Below the pieces are notes generated by a model. The model was not told the origin of the DNA and made no database searches. It was given only the letters and a program-made list of their open reading frames with translations. A stretch of DNA of 18,927 nt from JAGOPO01 sp035524755 (GTDB lineage Bacteria; Patescibacteriota; Minisyncoccia; 2-02-FULL-40-12; GWA2-44-9), in assembly GCA_035524755.1 (NCBI GenBank), contig DATKOD010000018.1, forward strand, positions 1 to 18,927. The letters run 5' to 3'. Position numbers and translations under genes: made by a program. Of the stretch, positions 1 to 6,733 are shown piece by piece (the stretch's first letter is position 1; every line of letters starts with the position of its first letter).

Positions 1-2113
1 GTGCCTTGAGTCTGATGTCGTCGATGTACGGCCGGTGCAGGTCCACCACGCCGCACTCATCGCGCGGAAGATTGCGGACCGTGACCTTCTCGATGCCCGC
101 AAGCGGCAGGAAGTCATAACCGCCGTCCCGTGTTTCCTTCCGTCGGATGGATTCTTCCATACTCCAGCCGGATGCGGCGTCATTGAACATCCAGATGGGA
201 TACTCGTGGCTCACTAAGATGATGTCCCTATCGTCATACTTCTCTTCAAGCTCATGCAGGAGTCCCCACGCCCGGGCTTTCAAATCGGCAAGGGATTCTC
301 CTCCCGGCGGTCGCTTGGTGAACTTGTCCAGGTACGTCGGGAACATGTCATGATATTTCTGCTCGTGGCATCCCTCCAGCGACGGCCCAAGGTGGATTTC
401 CGCAAGCCGGTCGTCGGTGATGATTTTGAGGCCCAGCTCTTCAGCGATGATGACGGCCGTCTCGTGCGCGCGCACCACCGGAGATGTAAGGATGATCGGT
501 TTGCTCCTGCCGAGTTTCCGCTTCAACTCTGCGGCGGCACCTTTCACCTGCACTTTGCCCGTCTCGGTCAGACCGCGCTTCACCGCCCCGTCGTCGATGA
601 CCATCGAGACATTGCGTTCCGACTCGCCATGCCGGACGAACCAATATCTGTTCCCCTTCGTGGCACGGTATTTCTCCAGGTCGTCCAGTGACGAGATGAT
701 CAGATTCGTTTTCTTGTCTTTGGACTGCCAGATGGGAAGCGGCGTGCCCCAGTATCGCTCGCGGGAGAAGGCCCAGTCCTTGGCTTCGCGCAACCACTGA
801 CCGAATCTGCCCTCTTTCAGGTGTGCCGGCGCCCAGTTGATGGTTTCATTATTCGCCAGCATCTGCTTGTTGACCGCGGACATGCGGATGAACCACGAAT
901 CCTTGGCGTAGTAGAGAAGCGGCGTGTCGCATCGCCAACAGAACGGGTAGTCGTGCTCGTACGGCACTGTCGCCAGGAGCGTCCCGTTCGCTTTCAAGTG
1001 TTCCATGATGAGCGCTTCGGTCTTCCCGTCCTTCACATACAGACCGTTCAACTCCGGCGAGACACCGATGAACGTCCCCTGCTCCGTGACGGTGTGGTGC
1101 TTCACCAGTCCCAGCGCGTCACCGAGCCGGTAATCGTCTTCGCCGTACATCACGGCGGTGTGTACGACGCCGGTGCCGTCGGTCGTCGTGACGAAATCCG
1201 CCTCGTAGACTTTATATGACTTCGGTTTCTTGAGCGCCTTCACACCGAACAACGGTTCATACGAGATGCCGACCAGCTCCCGGCCGGTGAACGTGCGCTC
1301 GGCGACATGCGGTGCGCCCAGAACCTTCTCGATGAGTTCTTCGGCGAGGATGTAGTGCTCGTCGCCTTCCGTGACCAGCGCGTAGCGGATGTCGGGGCCC
1401 ACGGCGAGCGCGACGTTGCCGGGTAGCGTCCACGGCGTCGTCGTCCACGCGAGCACGTACGTGTTCGCTGGCAGGTCGAGCTTCTTCGGCGATTTGATCA
1501 CCTTGAACTTCAGGTACACCGATTGTTCGGTGACCTTGCGGTAGCCCTGTGCGACCTCGTGGTTCGACAGTGGCGTACCGCAACGCGTGCAGAACGGCAC
1601 GACGCGGTGCGCCTGGTAGAGCAGGTCCTTTTTCGCGATGGACGCGATGATATGCCACAGGGATTCCATGTACGGCGTCTCATACGTGACGTACGGATCG
1701 TCCAGGTCCAGCCAGAAGCCGATGCGGTGTGTGAATCGCTCCCATTCGGCTTTGTATTTCCAGACCGATTCGCGGCACTTTTTGTTGTACGCCGCGACGC
1801 CGTAGGTCTCGATGTCTTTCTTATTGGTGAAGCCCAGCTCACGCTCCACCTGCAGTTCCACCGGCAGGCCGTGCGTGTCCCACCCGCCCTTGCGCAGGAC
1901 GTACCGCCCCTTCATCGTCTGGTACCGGCAGTAGAGATCCTTGAAGCACCGTGAGATGAAATGGTGGATGCCCGGACTGCCGTTCGCAGTGGGCGGACCC
2001 TCGAAGAACACCCACGGCTCCCTGCCGAGCCGTTGCGACACCGACCGTTCGAAAATCCTGTTCTCTTCCCAGAACTTCAGGACGTCTTCCTCGGTCTTCT
2101 TGAAATCCAGCAT
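1..2113 (-). CDS. ileS: Isoleucyl-tRNA synthetase with inserted histidine-phosphatase domain (partial, 3' end beyond window)
   Basis: Class I aminoacyl-tRNA synthetase that charges tRNA-Ile in the cytoplasm. About 704 residues are visible and the frame stays open to the window edge, so the KMSKS and anticodon-binding parts are missing. Seen: N-terminal MLDFKKTEEDVLKFW, signature PTANGSPGIHH (HIGH-type motif as GIHH, residues 48-51), GGWDTHGLPVE, editing-domain TTTPWTLPGN near residues 218-228 and HTAVMYGEDDY, then FSRERYWGTPLPIW ending at W462. The synthetase sequence resumes only at D691 (DLHRPYIDDI). The roughly 190 extra residues between carry RHGE (494-497), SPVVRAHETA (R548), PPGGES and VSHE (H636), the marks of the histidine phosphatase/phosphoglycerate mutase superfamily. 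I chose the ATG at 2113 because it begins the conserved N-terminus and sits 8 nt from a good -10 box. No SD is visible. The synthetase call is certain; the role of the insert is unknown. Confidence 0.96.
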   Translation of the reverse strand, partial: MLDFKKTEEDVLKFWEENRIFERSVSQRLGREPWVFFEGPPTANGSPGIHHFISRCFKDLYCRYQTMKGRYVLRKGGWDTHGLPVELQVERELGFTNKKDIETYGVAAYNKKCRESVWKYKAEWERFTHRIGFWLDLDDPYVTYETPYMESLWHIIASIAKKDLLYQAHRVVPFCTRCGTPLSNHEVAQGYRKVTEQSVYLKFKVIKSPKKLDLPANTYVLAWTTTPWTLPGNVALAVGPDIRYALVTEGDEHYILAEELIEKVLGAPHVAERTFTGRELVGISYEPLFGVKALKKPKSYKVYEADFVTTTDGTGVVHTAVMYGEDDYRLGDALGLVKHHTVTEQGTFIGVSPELNGLYVKDGKTEALIMEHLKANGTLLATVPYEHDYPFCWRCDTPLLYYAKDSWFIRMSAVNKQMLANNETINWAPAHLKEGRFGQWLREAKDWAFSRERYWGTPLPIWQSKDKKTNLIISSLDDLEKYRATKGNRYWFVRHGESERNVSMVIDDGAVKRGLTETGKVQVKGAAAELKRKLGRSKPIILTSPVVRAHETAVIIAEELGLKIITDDRLAEIHLGPSLEGCHEQKYHDMFPTYLDKFTKRPPGGESLADLKARAWGLLHELEEKYDDRDIILVSHEYPIWMFNDAASGWSMEESIRRKETRDGGYDFLPLAGIEKVTVRNLPRDECGVVDLHRPYIDDIRLKA

Positions 2114-2121
2114 GTCCGTTG

Positions 2122-2150
2122 AATATACGAGAAAACGCCTTGCTTTTCAA
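2122..2150 (-). promoter_or_regulatory. Sigma70-type promoter of ileS, near-leaderless
   Basis: On the minus strand TTGAAA (2150-2145) is followed after exactly 17 nt by TATATT (2127-2122), then 8 nt to the ileS ATG. A start site about 7 nt after the -10 would leave a 5' leader of one to three bases, which fits the lack of an SD. Confidence 0.65.
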
Positions 2151-2184
2151 GAAAATTCGCCGTACGGTACGGCCGGAGGCGTAC

Positions 2185-2487
2185 ATGGACATCCGACAGA
2201 TGAGGTTCTGGACGTGCGCGCTGTGCGATGCCCACGGCATCTCCGAGCATCGTACCGAGCACACGTATGAGGGCATGGTTCCCGACCAGTCGAACTGCGA
2301 CCTCTCCACGTACACCGGCTATCTGATCGTGGGAGGCAAGTTGTTCGCCGATCTTCCCGAACGGCCGTGGCGAGCCCAGGGCACCAGTGCTCTCCCGAAG
2401 GGCACCGATCCCGCGGGCGGCATCTGCCACTCCTGCCTTTCGCGGGAGGACATCAGCCGGCTCATCCCCCACATCCGGTTCGCCTAG
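2185..2487 (+). CDS. Small cysteine-rich protein of unknown function (putative zinc-binding)
   Basis: I do not recognise this 100-aa protein. It lies divergently from ileS and converges on the VanW-like gene. ATG 2185 is preceded by GGAGG at 2175-2179 with 5-nt spacing, one of only two clear SD sequences in the window, and a terminator hairpin follows the TAG stop. These signals make it a real gene rather than a shadow. The sequence has CALC near residues 11-14 and CHSC near 78-81, a pairing that could bind one zinc (inference), plus a lone Cys near residue 40. A frame extending upstream to 2119 exists, but it has no SD and overlaps the ileS promoter. There is no signal peptide or membrane segment, so a cytoplasmic location is likely. 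Confidence 0.62.
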   Translation: MDIRQMRFWTCALCDAHGISEHRTEHTYEGMVPDQSNCDLSTYTGYLIVGGKLFADLPERPWRAQGTSALPKGTDPAGGICHSCLSREDISRLIPHIRFA

Positions 2488-2492
2488 CGATC

Positions 2493-2520
2493 GGCCACCC
2501 TCACGGGTGGCCCTTTCTTA
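2493..2520 (+). terminator. Rho-independent terminator of the small cysteine-rich gene
   Basis: Stem GGCCACCC (2493-2500), loop TCAC, stem GGGTGGCC (2505-2512), then CTTTCTTATT. It lies 5 nt after the stop at 2487 and touches the stop codon of the convergent VanW-like gene (TAA at 2520-2518), so one hairpin serves the convergent pair. The T-tract is interrupted. Confidence 0.7.
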
Positions 2521-4314
2521 TTGCGCCGCAACCGGCGATGGTACAGGTGACGGGCTCGGGAGCGCGGCGACACCGACAAGGTACTGCGCCGGCCACGGAC
2601 GGTAACTCGAGTGAAAGACCGTTGTATCCTTGTGGCCGTCCGCGTAGGTCACGGTGTACGTCGCGATGGCCGTGCCGCCCGGGTGCGGCGTCTCCACCTG
2701 TTTCTTGACCCCCGGTGCAAGGTCCGTGGTCGGGATGTAGATGGGATCGCCGGACGGCGTTTCAGATAGCTGGTGCGGACCGTCTAAGGTCGCCGTGCGT
2801 CCGTCTTTGGTGCCGTACAGTTCGAACGTCGCCTTGTCGCCGATGACGTACCCGATGATCATGATGGGATTGGCGGTGTCGTTCTTGAATTTGAAATCCG
2901 GCTGCGGGTCATAGATGGTCGCGTCCAGTCCGGGTCCGATCTTATTGCCGTCGCCGTCCTTCTCGTAGTACGAAACGCGGTAGCTGTGGTTGCGACGCTC
3001 GGTGACCGGCAAGCCGGCGTTGAGCACCGCCCGGAACAGTGTCGTGGATACCTGGCACAGTCCCCCGCCGAACTCCGGCTGGGTCCGGTCGCCCTTGATG
3101 ACCAGCTCCGGCAGGTAGCCGGTCGTGTTGTCCACGGTACCCAGTTGCGCCAGTGTACTGAACTCCTCGCCCGGCTGGACGATGGCACCGGATATGAACT
3201 TGATGCCGTTCTTGATGTTGGAAATACGGTTCTTCGGCGAGCCGGTGAACGGCGTGGTCGCCTTCCCGATGAGTTCACGGATGCCTGAGGCCGCTTCCAA
3301 ACCGATCGGTGACATCTGCGTCGCCTTCACGGGTACCGTGAGCGTGTCACCAAGGCTCGTCGTCGCGCGGGCTGAGATGTTCGTGACGAGATCACTGATG
3401 AGCGCCGATTCCTGGACCGACCGTCCGACTTTGGATGGCGTGAATCCGGTCACCTGTCCGTTGACGGTCGTGATCTGGGGAGGTACCGGCGCGACGTCCA
3501 ACGCCGTCCCGACCGTCGTCACGTATGCGGCAATCATGTCGGTATTCAACGACGGCACTATGCGATTACCGTCATACGTCGTGGTCAGCCACGATGCCAA
3601 CCGTTCACGGGTGATGGAGAACTGCGCATCTTCATATTGAAGGGTGAGGGGCCGTGCGACCATCCGTTGCGCAACCGCTAACGCGGCGGCTGCGGTCGTC
3701 GGGTCCGCGTGGGGCTTCTCTTCGACAAGGTTCAGCGAGATAAGTCGCGGGTTGAGATCCTGAAGCGCGGTGGTGATGTCCCTGACTGCCGCTTCCTGGT
3801 CGATGCTTTTCCCGGCTGCCGTATCCGTACGCACGGCCACGGTCGCGCCGGATACCGCCAGGCGTACGTCGCGACCCGGTACGCCGGTCGCATCCGCGAT
3901 GTCGGATACCTGCCGGCGCAGTGCGGGTGCGTCAATGGATACATGTGCATCGACTTGTTTCGTTTCCCAGAGCGACGACACGCGTTCCCAGATCCGCCGG
4001 AATGCTGAACCCTGATGTCCGCGCGCATACGCTTCGGTCACTGCCGCATCGGTATCGACGGAGAATCCGATGGAATCCGGATCGATGGCCTGTGAAATCC
4101 CATCGACATTTACGGGTATGCCGTCCTGGAATCCGTCAGCGACCGATTGGACCCGCTGTGTCGCCTGGTCGACGGTCAATCCCCCGACATCGACGCTGCC
4201 GACCCGTGTGTGCGGCATAATACGACCATCCAAGTACCAGGCATCCGCGGCTGACGCCAGCGTGACCAGCAGAAGGAACGCGGCGACGCTCGCCATGACG
4301 GTCGTACGCTTCAT
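2518..4314 (-). CDS. VanW-family exported wall protein with peptidoglycan-binding-like repeats
   Basis: The product is about 598 aa. Residues 1-24 form a signal peptide or anchor (MKRTT, then a hydrophobic stretch ending ASAADA). Two regions resemble the PG_binding_4 modules that accompany VanW: one near residues 37-115, with the VGGLTVDQA pattern, and one near 215-320, around RPLTLQYEDAQFSI. The VanW domain spans about 362-492, with QPGEEFS and the hallmark GGGLCQVSTTLFRA near 416-430. A beta-rich tail ends in a Pro/Ser run (PSPSPVPSPVAAQ). VanW was named from vancomycin-resistance clusters, but in genomes like this it is a common surface protein whose biochemical role is unsettled, so I do not claim resistance. 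I prefer ATG 4314, 4 nt after the upstream stop, over GTG 4338, which would add eight polar residues inside the upstream gene. It is the last gene of the gatC operon. Confidence 0.88.
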   Translation of the reverse strand: MKRTTVMASVAAFLLLVTLASAADAWYLDGRIMPHTRVGSVDVGGLTVDQATQRVQSVADGFQDGIPVNVDGISQAIDPDSIGFSVDTDAAVTEAYARGHQGSAFRRIWERVSSLWETKQVDAHVSIDAPALRRQVSDIADATGVPGRDVRLAVSGATVAVRTDTAAGKSIDQEAAVRDITTALQDLNPRLISLNLVEEKPHADPTTAAAALAVAQRMVARPLTLQYEDAQFSITRERLASWLTTTYDGNRIVPSLNTDMIAAYVTTVGTALDVAPVPPQITTVNGQVTGFTPSKVGRSVQESALISDLVTNISARATTSLGDTLTVPVKATQMSPIGLEAASGIRELIGKATTPFTGSPKNRISNIKNGIKFISGAIVQPGEEFSTLAQLGTVDNTTGYLPELVIKGDRTQPEFGGGLCQVSTTLFRAVLNAGLPVTERRNHSYRVSYYEKDGDGNKIGPGLDATIYDPQPDFKFKNDTANPIMIIGYVIGDKATFELYGTKDGRTATLDGPHQLSETPSGDPIYIPTTDLAPGVKKQVETPHPGGTAIATYTVTYADGHKDTTVFHSSYRPWPAQYLVGVAALPSPSPVPSPVAAQ

Positions 4315-4318
4315 CGTG

Positions 4319-4912
4319 TCAGAGGAGGTTGAGCTCACGCAGGGTCTGTTCGTAATAGGCGATCGCTTGCCGTGCTTCGGTGTAGCGCAGGAAGTAGTCC
4401 GTCTCGTGCGCGAGTCTGTTGCGGACTTTGTGCGCCCACCAGAGTCCGTCCAATGAGATCAGGGTGCCGGGTCCAATATTCATCAACCGATCTCCGAACG
4501 AATCGCCTGAGTACCCGTTGCGCGCCAACGCGTCGTCCACGAGTTTATCGGCTTCGATGACCGCAAGCTTCCACTCGGCTTCACGTGGCGAATCCATGTG
4601 CGCCATGATGCCCTGCCATCGCGTGGCCAGTTGGCCCGGTTGCGCGGGCGTGGCGATGGGCGCGGATTCGGATGCGACCGGATTCATCAGTGCGCGTTTA
4701 CGCATCATCGCAACGGCAATGACCGCCACAAAGACGGCGGAGACGGTCGCCGCGGCGATCTGCGCGACGGAAATGCCGGCAAGAACGCCCTGGTTCGACG
4801 AAAGTGCGGCAAGTTGCGTTCGCATGTCCGACCATGCGGTGATCCAGGTTCCGTCCCACGCGGAACGTGCGAATGCCAACAGTGCGTCGCTCAGTGTTGC
4901 GTACAGATCCAT
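4319..4912 (-). CDS. Membrane-anchored HEPN-like domain protein
   Basis: The product is 197 aa. One strong transmembrane segment lies at about residues 48-69, followed by a basic MRKR (inside-positive) and a Pro/Ala linker. A soluble helical domain then spans about 110-195. This domain contains VIEADKLVDDALARNGY and, at 164-169, RNRLAH: the Rx4H motif that is the catalytic signature of HEPN domains, seen in many RNases and in nucleotide-binding relatives. Topology suggests the HEPN-like domain is cytoplasmic. The gene starts 2 nt after the gatA stop and ends 4 nt before the VanW-like ATG, so it is surely cotranscribed with both. A weak AAGGA lies 6 nt before the ATG. The fold is inferred from the motif and helical pattern only; whether it cuts RNA is unknown. 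Proteins of this appearance seem common in CPR genomes, from memory. Confidence 0.72.
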   Translation of the reverse strand: MDLYATLSDALLAFARSAWDGTWITAWSDMRTQLAALSSNQGVLAGISVAQIAAATVSAVFVAVIAVAMMRKRALMNPVASESAPIATPAQPGQLATRWQGIMAHMDSPREAEWKLAVIEADKLVDDALARNGYSGDSFGDRLMNIGPGTLISLDGLWWAHKVRNRLAHETDYFLRYTEARQAIAYYEQTLRELNLL

Positions 4913-4914
4913 GA

Positions 4915-6327
4915 CTATTCCTTCATCCCTTCTTCTACGTGCCGCGCGGCGCGCAGGATCGTTGCTTCACCCCACATCGGTCCCAGAAGTTGCAGACCAA
5001 CCGGCAGACCGGACTCGCGCCCGATGCCGACGGGGACGGAAATGCCCGGAATGCCGGCGAGGTTCGCGGGGACGGTGTAGATATCGGAAAGATACATCGC
5101 GAGCGGGTCGTCGGAACGTTCACCGAGCTTGAACGCTACGGTCGGTGAGGTCGGACCGGCAATGACATCACAGTGCTTGAACGCATCCGTGAAATCGCGC
5201 GCGATGAGCGCTCGAACTTTCTGCGCCTTCAGGTAGTACGCATCGAAGTATCCCGCCGACAATGCATACGTACCGAGCATGATGCGGCGCAACGGCTCGG
5301 ACCCGAAGCCCTCAGCCCTTGATTTCGTGTACACCTCCAGAAGATTGCCCGCGTTTTTCGTGCTGTGGCCATAGCGAATACCGTCGTAACGCGAGAGGTT
5401 CGCGGAGACTTCGCACGGTTGCACGATATAGTACACCGCCAAGGCGTACGCTGAATGCGGCAGTGATACCTCCACGGTCGTGGCTCCCGCGTTTTCCAGC
5501 GCCTTGATGCCGGCTCTGACGCGTTCTTCCACTTCGGATGACAATCCTTCGCCGAAATATTCCTTCGGCACACCGACGCGGAGACCGGTGATGTCGGCAT
5601 CGAGTCCTTCGGCGTAGTCGGGTACGTCGCGCGGCACGGTCGTCGCGTCCAATGGATCATGACCCGCGATCTCAGTCAGCACCAGCGCCGCATCGTGGAC
5701 GGTCTTGGTGAGCGGACCGATTTGGTCCAGCGATGATGCCATCGCCATCAGGCCATGACGCGAGACGCGACCGTAGGTCGGCTTCAATCCGACGACACCG
5801 CACAGTGCCGCCGGCTGACGGATAGAACCACCCGTATCGGAACCAAGTGCAAAAACGCACAGATCAGCGGCGACTGCGGCAGCTGAGCCGGCACTGGAAC
5901 CACCAGGCACCCGTTGGATGTCCGCGGGGTTCATTACTGGCCCGTAAGCGGAATTCTCACCCGAACTGCCCATGGCGAATTCGTCCATATTGGTCTTGCC
6001 CAGTATCTGTGCACCTGCAGCCTTGAGTCTTGCGACGACCGTCGCATCGTAGGCACTGCGGTAGTGCTCAAGGATCTTGGAGCCGGATGTCGCGATGGTG
6101 CCCTCGATGAGCATGTTGTCCTTGATGGCACATGGTATGCCGGCGAGTGGGGAGGATTCGCGCCCACCGGATGCGAACGCGAATTCGCCAGTGTTCCGGA
6201 ACGCGTTGTATGCTCCGTCATCCGCGGTGATTTTCTTCCGGTAGTGTTCATAGAGCCGCTCCGGCGTCAGCTCGCCGGAGTCGATGCCGACACGTGCGGT
6301 CGCGATGGTGAACCCGGGGTTTTTCAT
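4915..6327 (-). CDS. gatA: Aspartyl/glutamyl-tRNA(Asn/Gln) amidotransferase subunit A
   Basis: The product is 470 aa, the usual GatA length. It hydrolyses glutamine and delivers ammonia to GatB, which converts misacylated Glu-tRNA-Gln and/or Asp-tRNA-Asn. The amidase-signature Ser-cisSer-Lys triad is visible: K69 in CAIKDN, S144 in PGGSSAGS and S168 in GSDTGGSIR, with the same spacing as characterised GatA. The open frame extends to 6420, but the extra 31 residues overlap gatC and are unlike GatA. ATG 6327 overlaps the gatC stop as ATGA (4 nt), implying translational coupling. gatB is not in the window. Confidence 0.97.
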   Translation of the reverse strand: MKNPGFTIATARVGIDSGELTPERLYEHYRKKITADDGAYNAFRNTGEFAFASGGRESSPLAGIPCAIKDNMLIEGTIATSGSKILEHYRSAYDATVVARLKAAGAQILGKTNMDEFAMGSSGENSAYGPVMNPADIQRVPGGSSAGSAAAVAADLCVFALGSDTGGSIRQPAALCGVVGLKPTYGRVSRHGLMAMASSLDQIGPLTKTVHDAALVLTEIAGHDPLDATTVPRDVPDYAEGLDADITGLRVGVPKEYFGEGLSSEVEERVRAGIKALENAGATTVEVSLPHSAYALAVYYIVQPCEVSANLSRYDGIRYGHSTKNAGNLLEVYTKSRAEGFGSEPLRRIMLGTYALSAGYFDAYYLKAQKVRALIARDFTDAFKHCDVIAGPTSPTVAFKLGERSDDPLAMYLSDIYTVPANLAGIPGISVPVGIGRESGLPVGLQLLGPMWGEATILRAARHVEEGMKE

Positions 6328-6632
6328 TTTGATTTCACGGATTTTACCTTCACGTAGCCATCGTGATGATGCGGTGCCTGTCCGACCAGAAGGTCGGCGA
6401 GTTCCGCGGTCATCGGCCATGTCCCTTTGTGTTCGTCGGAGCGCGCCTGGTTCTGCAACCCGGTGACCTGATACAGCGGCTCGGTGCCTGCGGTGTCGAC
6501 TTTTTCCAGCTGCTCAACGTAGCCGAGGATGGACGACAAATCCTTCTTCATGCGCGTGCGCAGCGCATCATCGAGCTCGATGCGTGAGAGTTTGGCGATA
6601 TGGTCTACTTCCCTGTCGGTCAGCATATTCAT
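6324..6632 (-). CDS. gatC: Aspartyl/glutamyl-tRNA(Asn/Gln) amidotransferase subunit C
   Basis: The product is 102 aa, the usual GatC size. It is a small subunit that wraps around GatA and stabilises its contact with GatB. The N-terminus (DREVDHIAKLSRIELDD) and the central ILGYVEQLEKVDT block match the family. A His-rich stretch (PHHHD) lies near the C-terminus. ATG 6632 and ATG 6626 are both possible starts. No SD is present and the sequence just upstream is T-rich. It is the first gene of gatC-gatA-HEPN-VanW. Confidence 0.93.
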   Translation of the reverse strand: MNMLTDREVDHIAKLSRIELDDALRTRMKKDLSSILGYVEQLEKVDTAGTEPLYQVTGLQNQARSDEHKGTWPMTAELADLLVGQAPHHHDGYVKVKSVKSK

Positions 6633-6650
6633 GAAATTACCATAAAAAAA

Positions 6651-6728
6651 TGGAGGCGGCGAGTGGGAATTTCAGCCCACTGAATACAGGGTTTGCAGGC
6701 CCTGCGCGTTTTTCTTCGCCACGCCGCC
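6651..6728 (-). terminator. Probable ligA terminator / gatC leader structure
   Basis: The 101-bp gap between ligA and gatC holds nested inverted repeats. The outer 7-bp arms are CGCCGCC/GGCGGCG (6722-6728 and 6655-6661). A 6-bp inner hairpin AGTGGG/CCCACT (6662-6667 and 6676-6681) abuts the outer arm. On the minus strand the last arm is followed by TCCA and then seven T. This looks like a terminator after ligA. The T run ends about 10 nt before the gatC start, so it could also act on gatC expression. Confidence 0.5.
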
Positions 6729-6733
6729 GTTTC

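Noticed and set aside
441..797. 118-aa minus-strand frame overlapping ileS in another frame
   Set aside because: It is out of frame with the conserved synthetase/phosphatase sequence and has no motif.
2140..2168. Possible plus-strand promoter TTGCTT-17-TACGGT for the small Cys gene
   Set aside because: The -10 matches at only three bases and the implied start would remove the SD at 2175-2179.
2077..2472. Minus-strand frames overlapping the ileS start and the small Cys gene (also 1839-2315)
   Set aside because: They are out of frame with ileS, cross its promoter, and oppose a plus-strand gene that has an SD and a terminator.
2518..4314. Vancomycin-resistance gene
   Set aside because: VanW-domain proteins are common outside resistance clusters; there are no vanHAX, vanRS or vanY-like neighbours.
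4315..4338. GTG start for the VanW-like protein
   Set aside because: It would prefix eight polar residues to a canonical signal peptide; the ATG at 4314 fits better.
6328..6420. 31-residue N-terminal extension of GatA
   Set aside because: It lies wholly within gatC in another frame; the ATGA junction at 6327 gives a standard GatA start.
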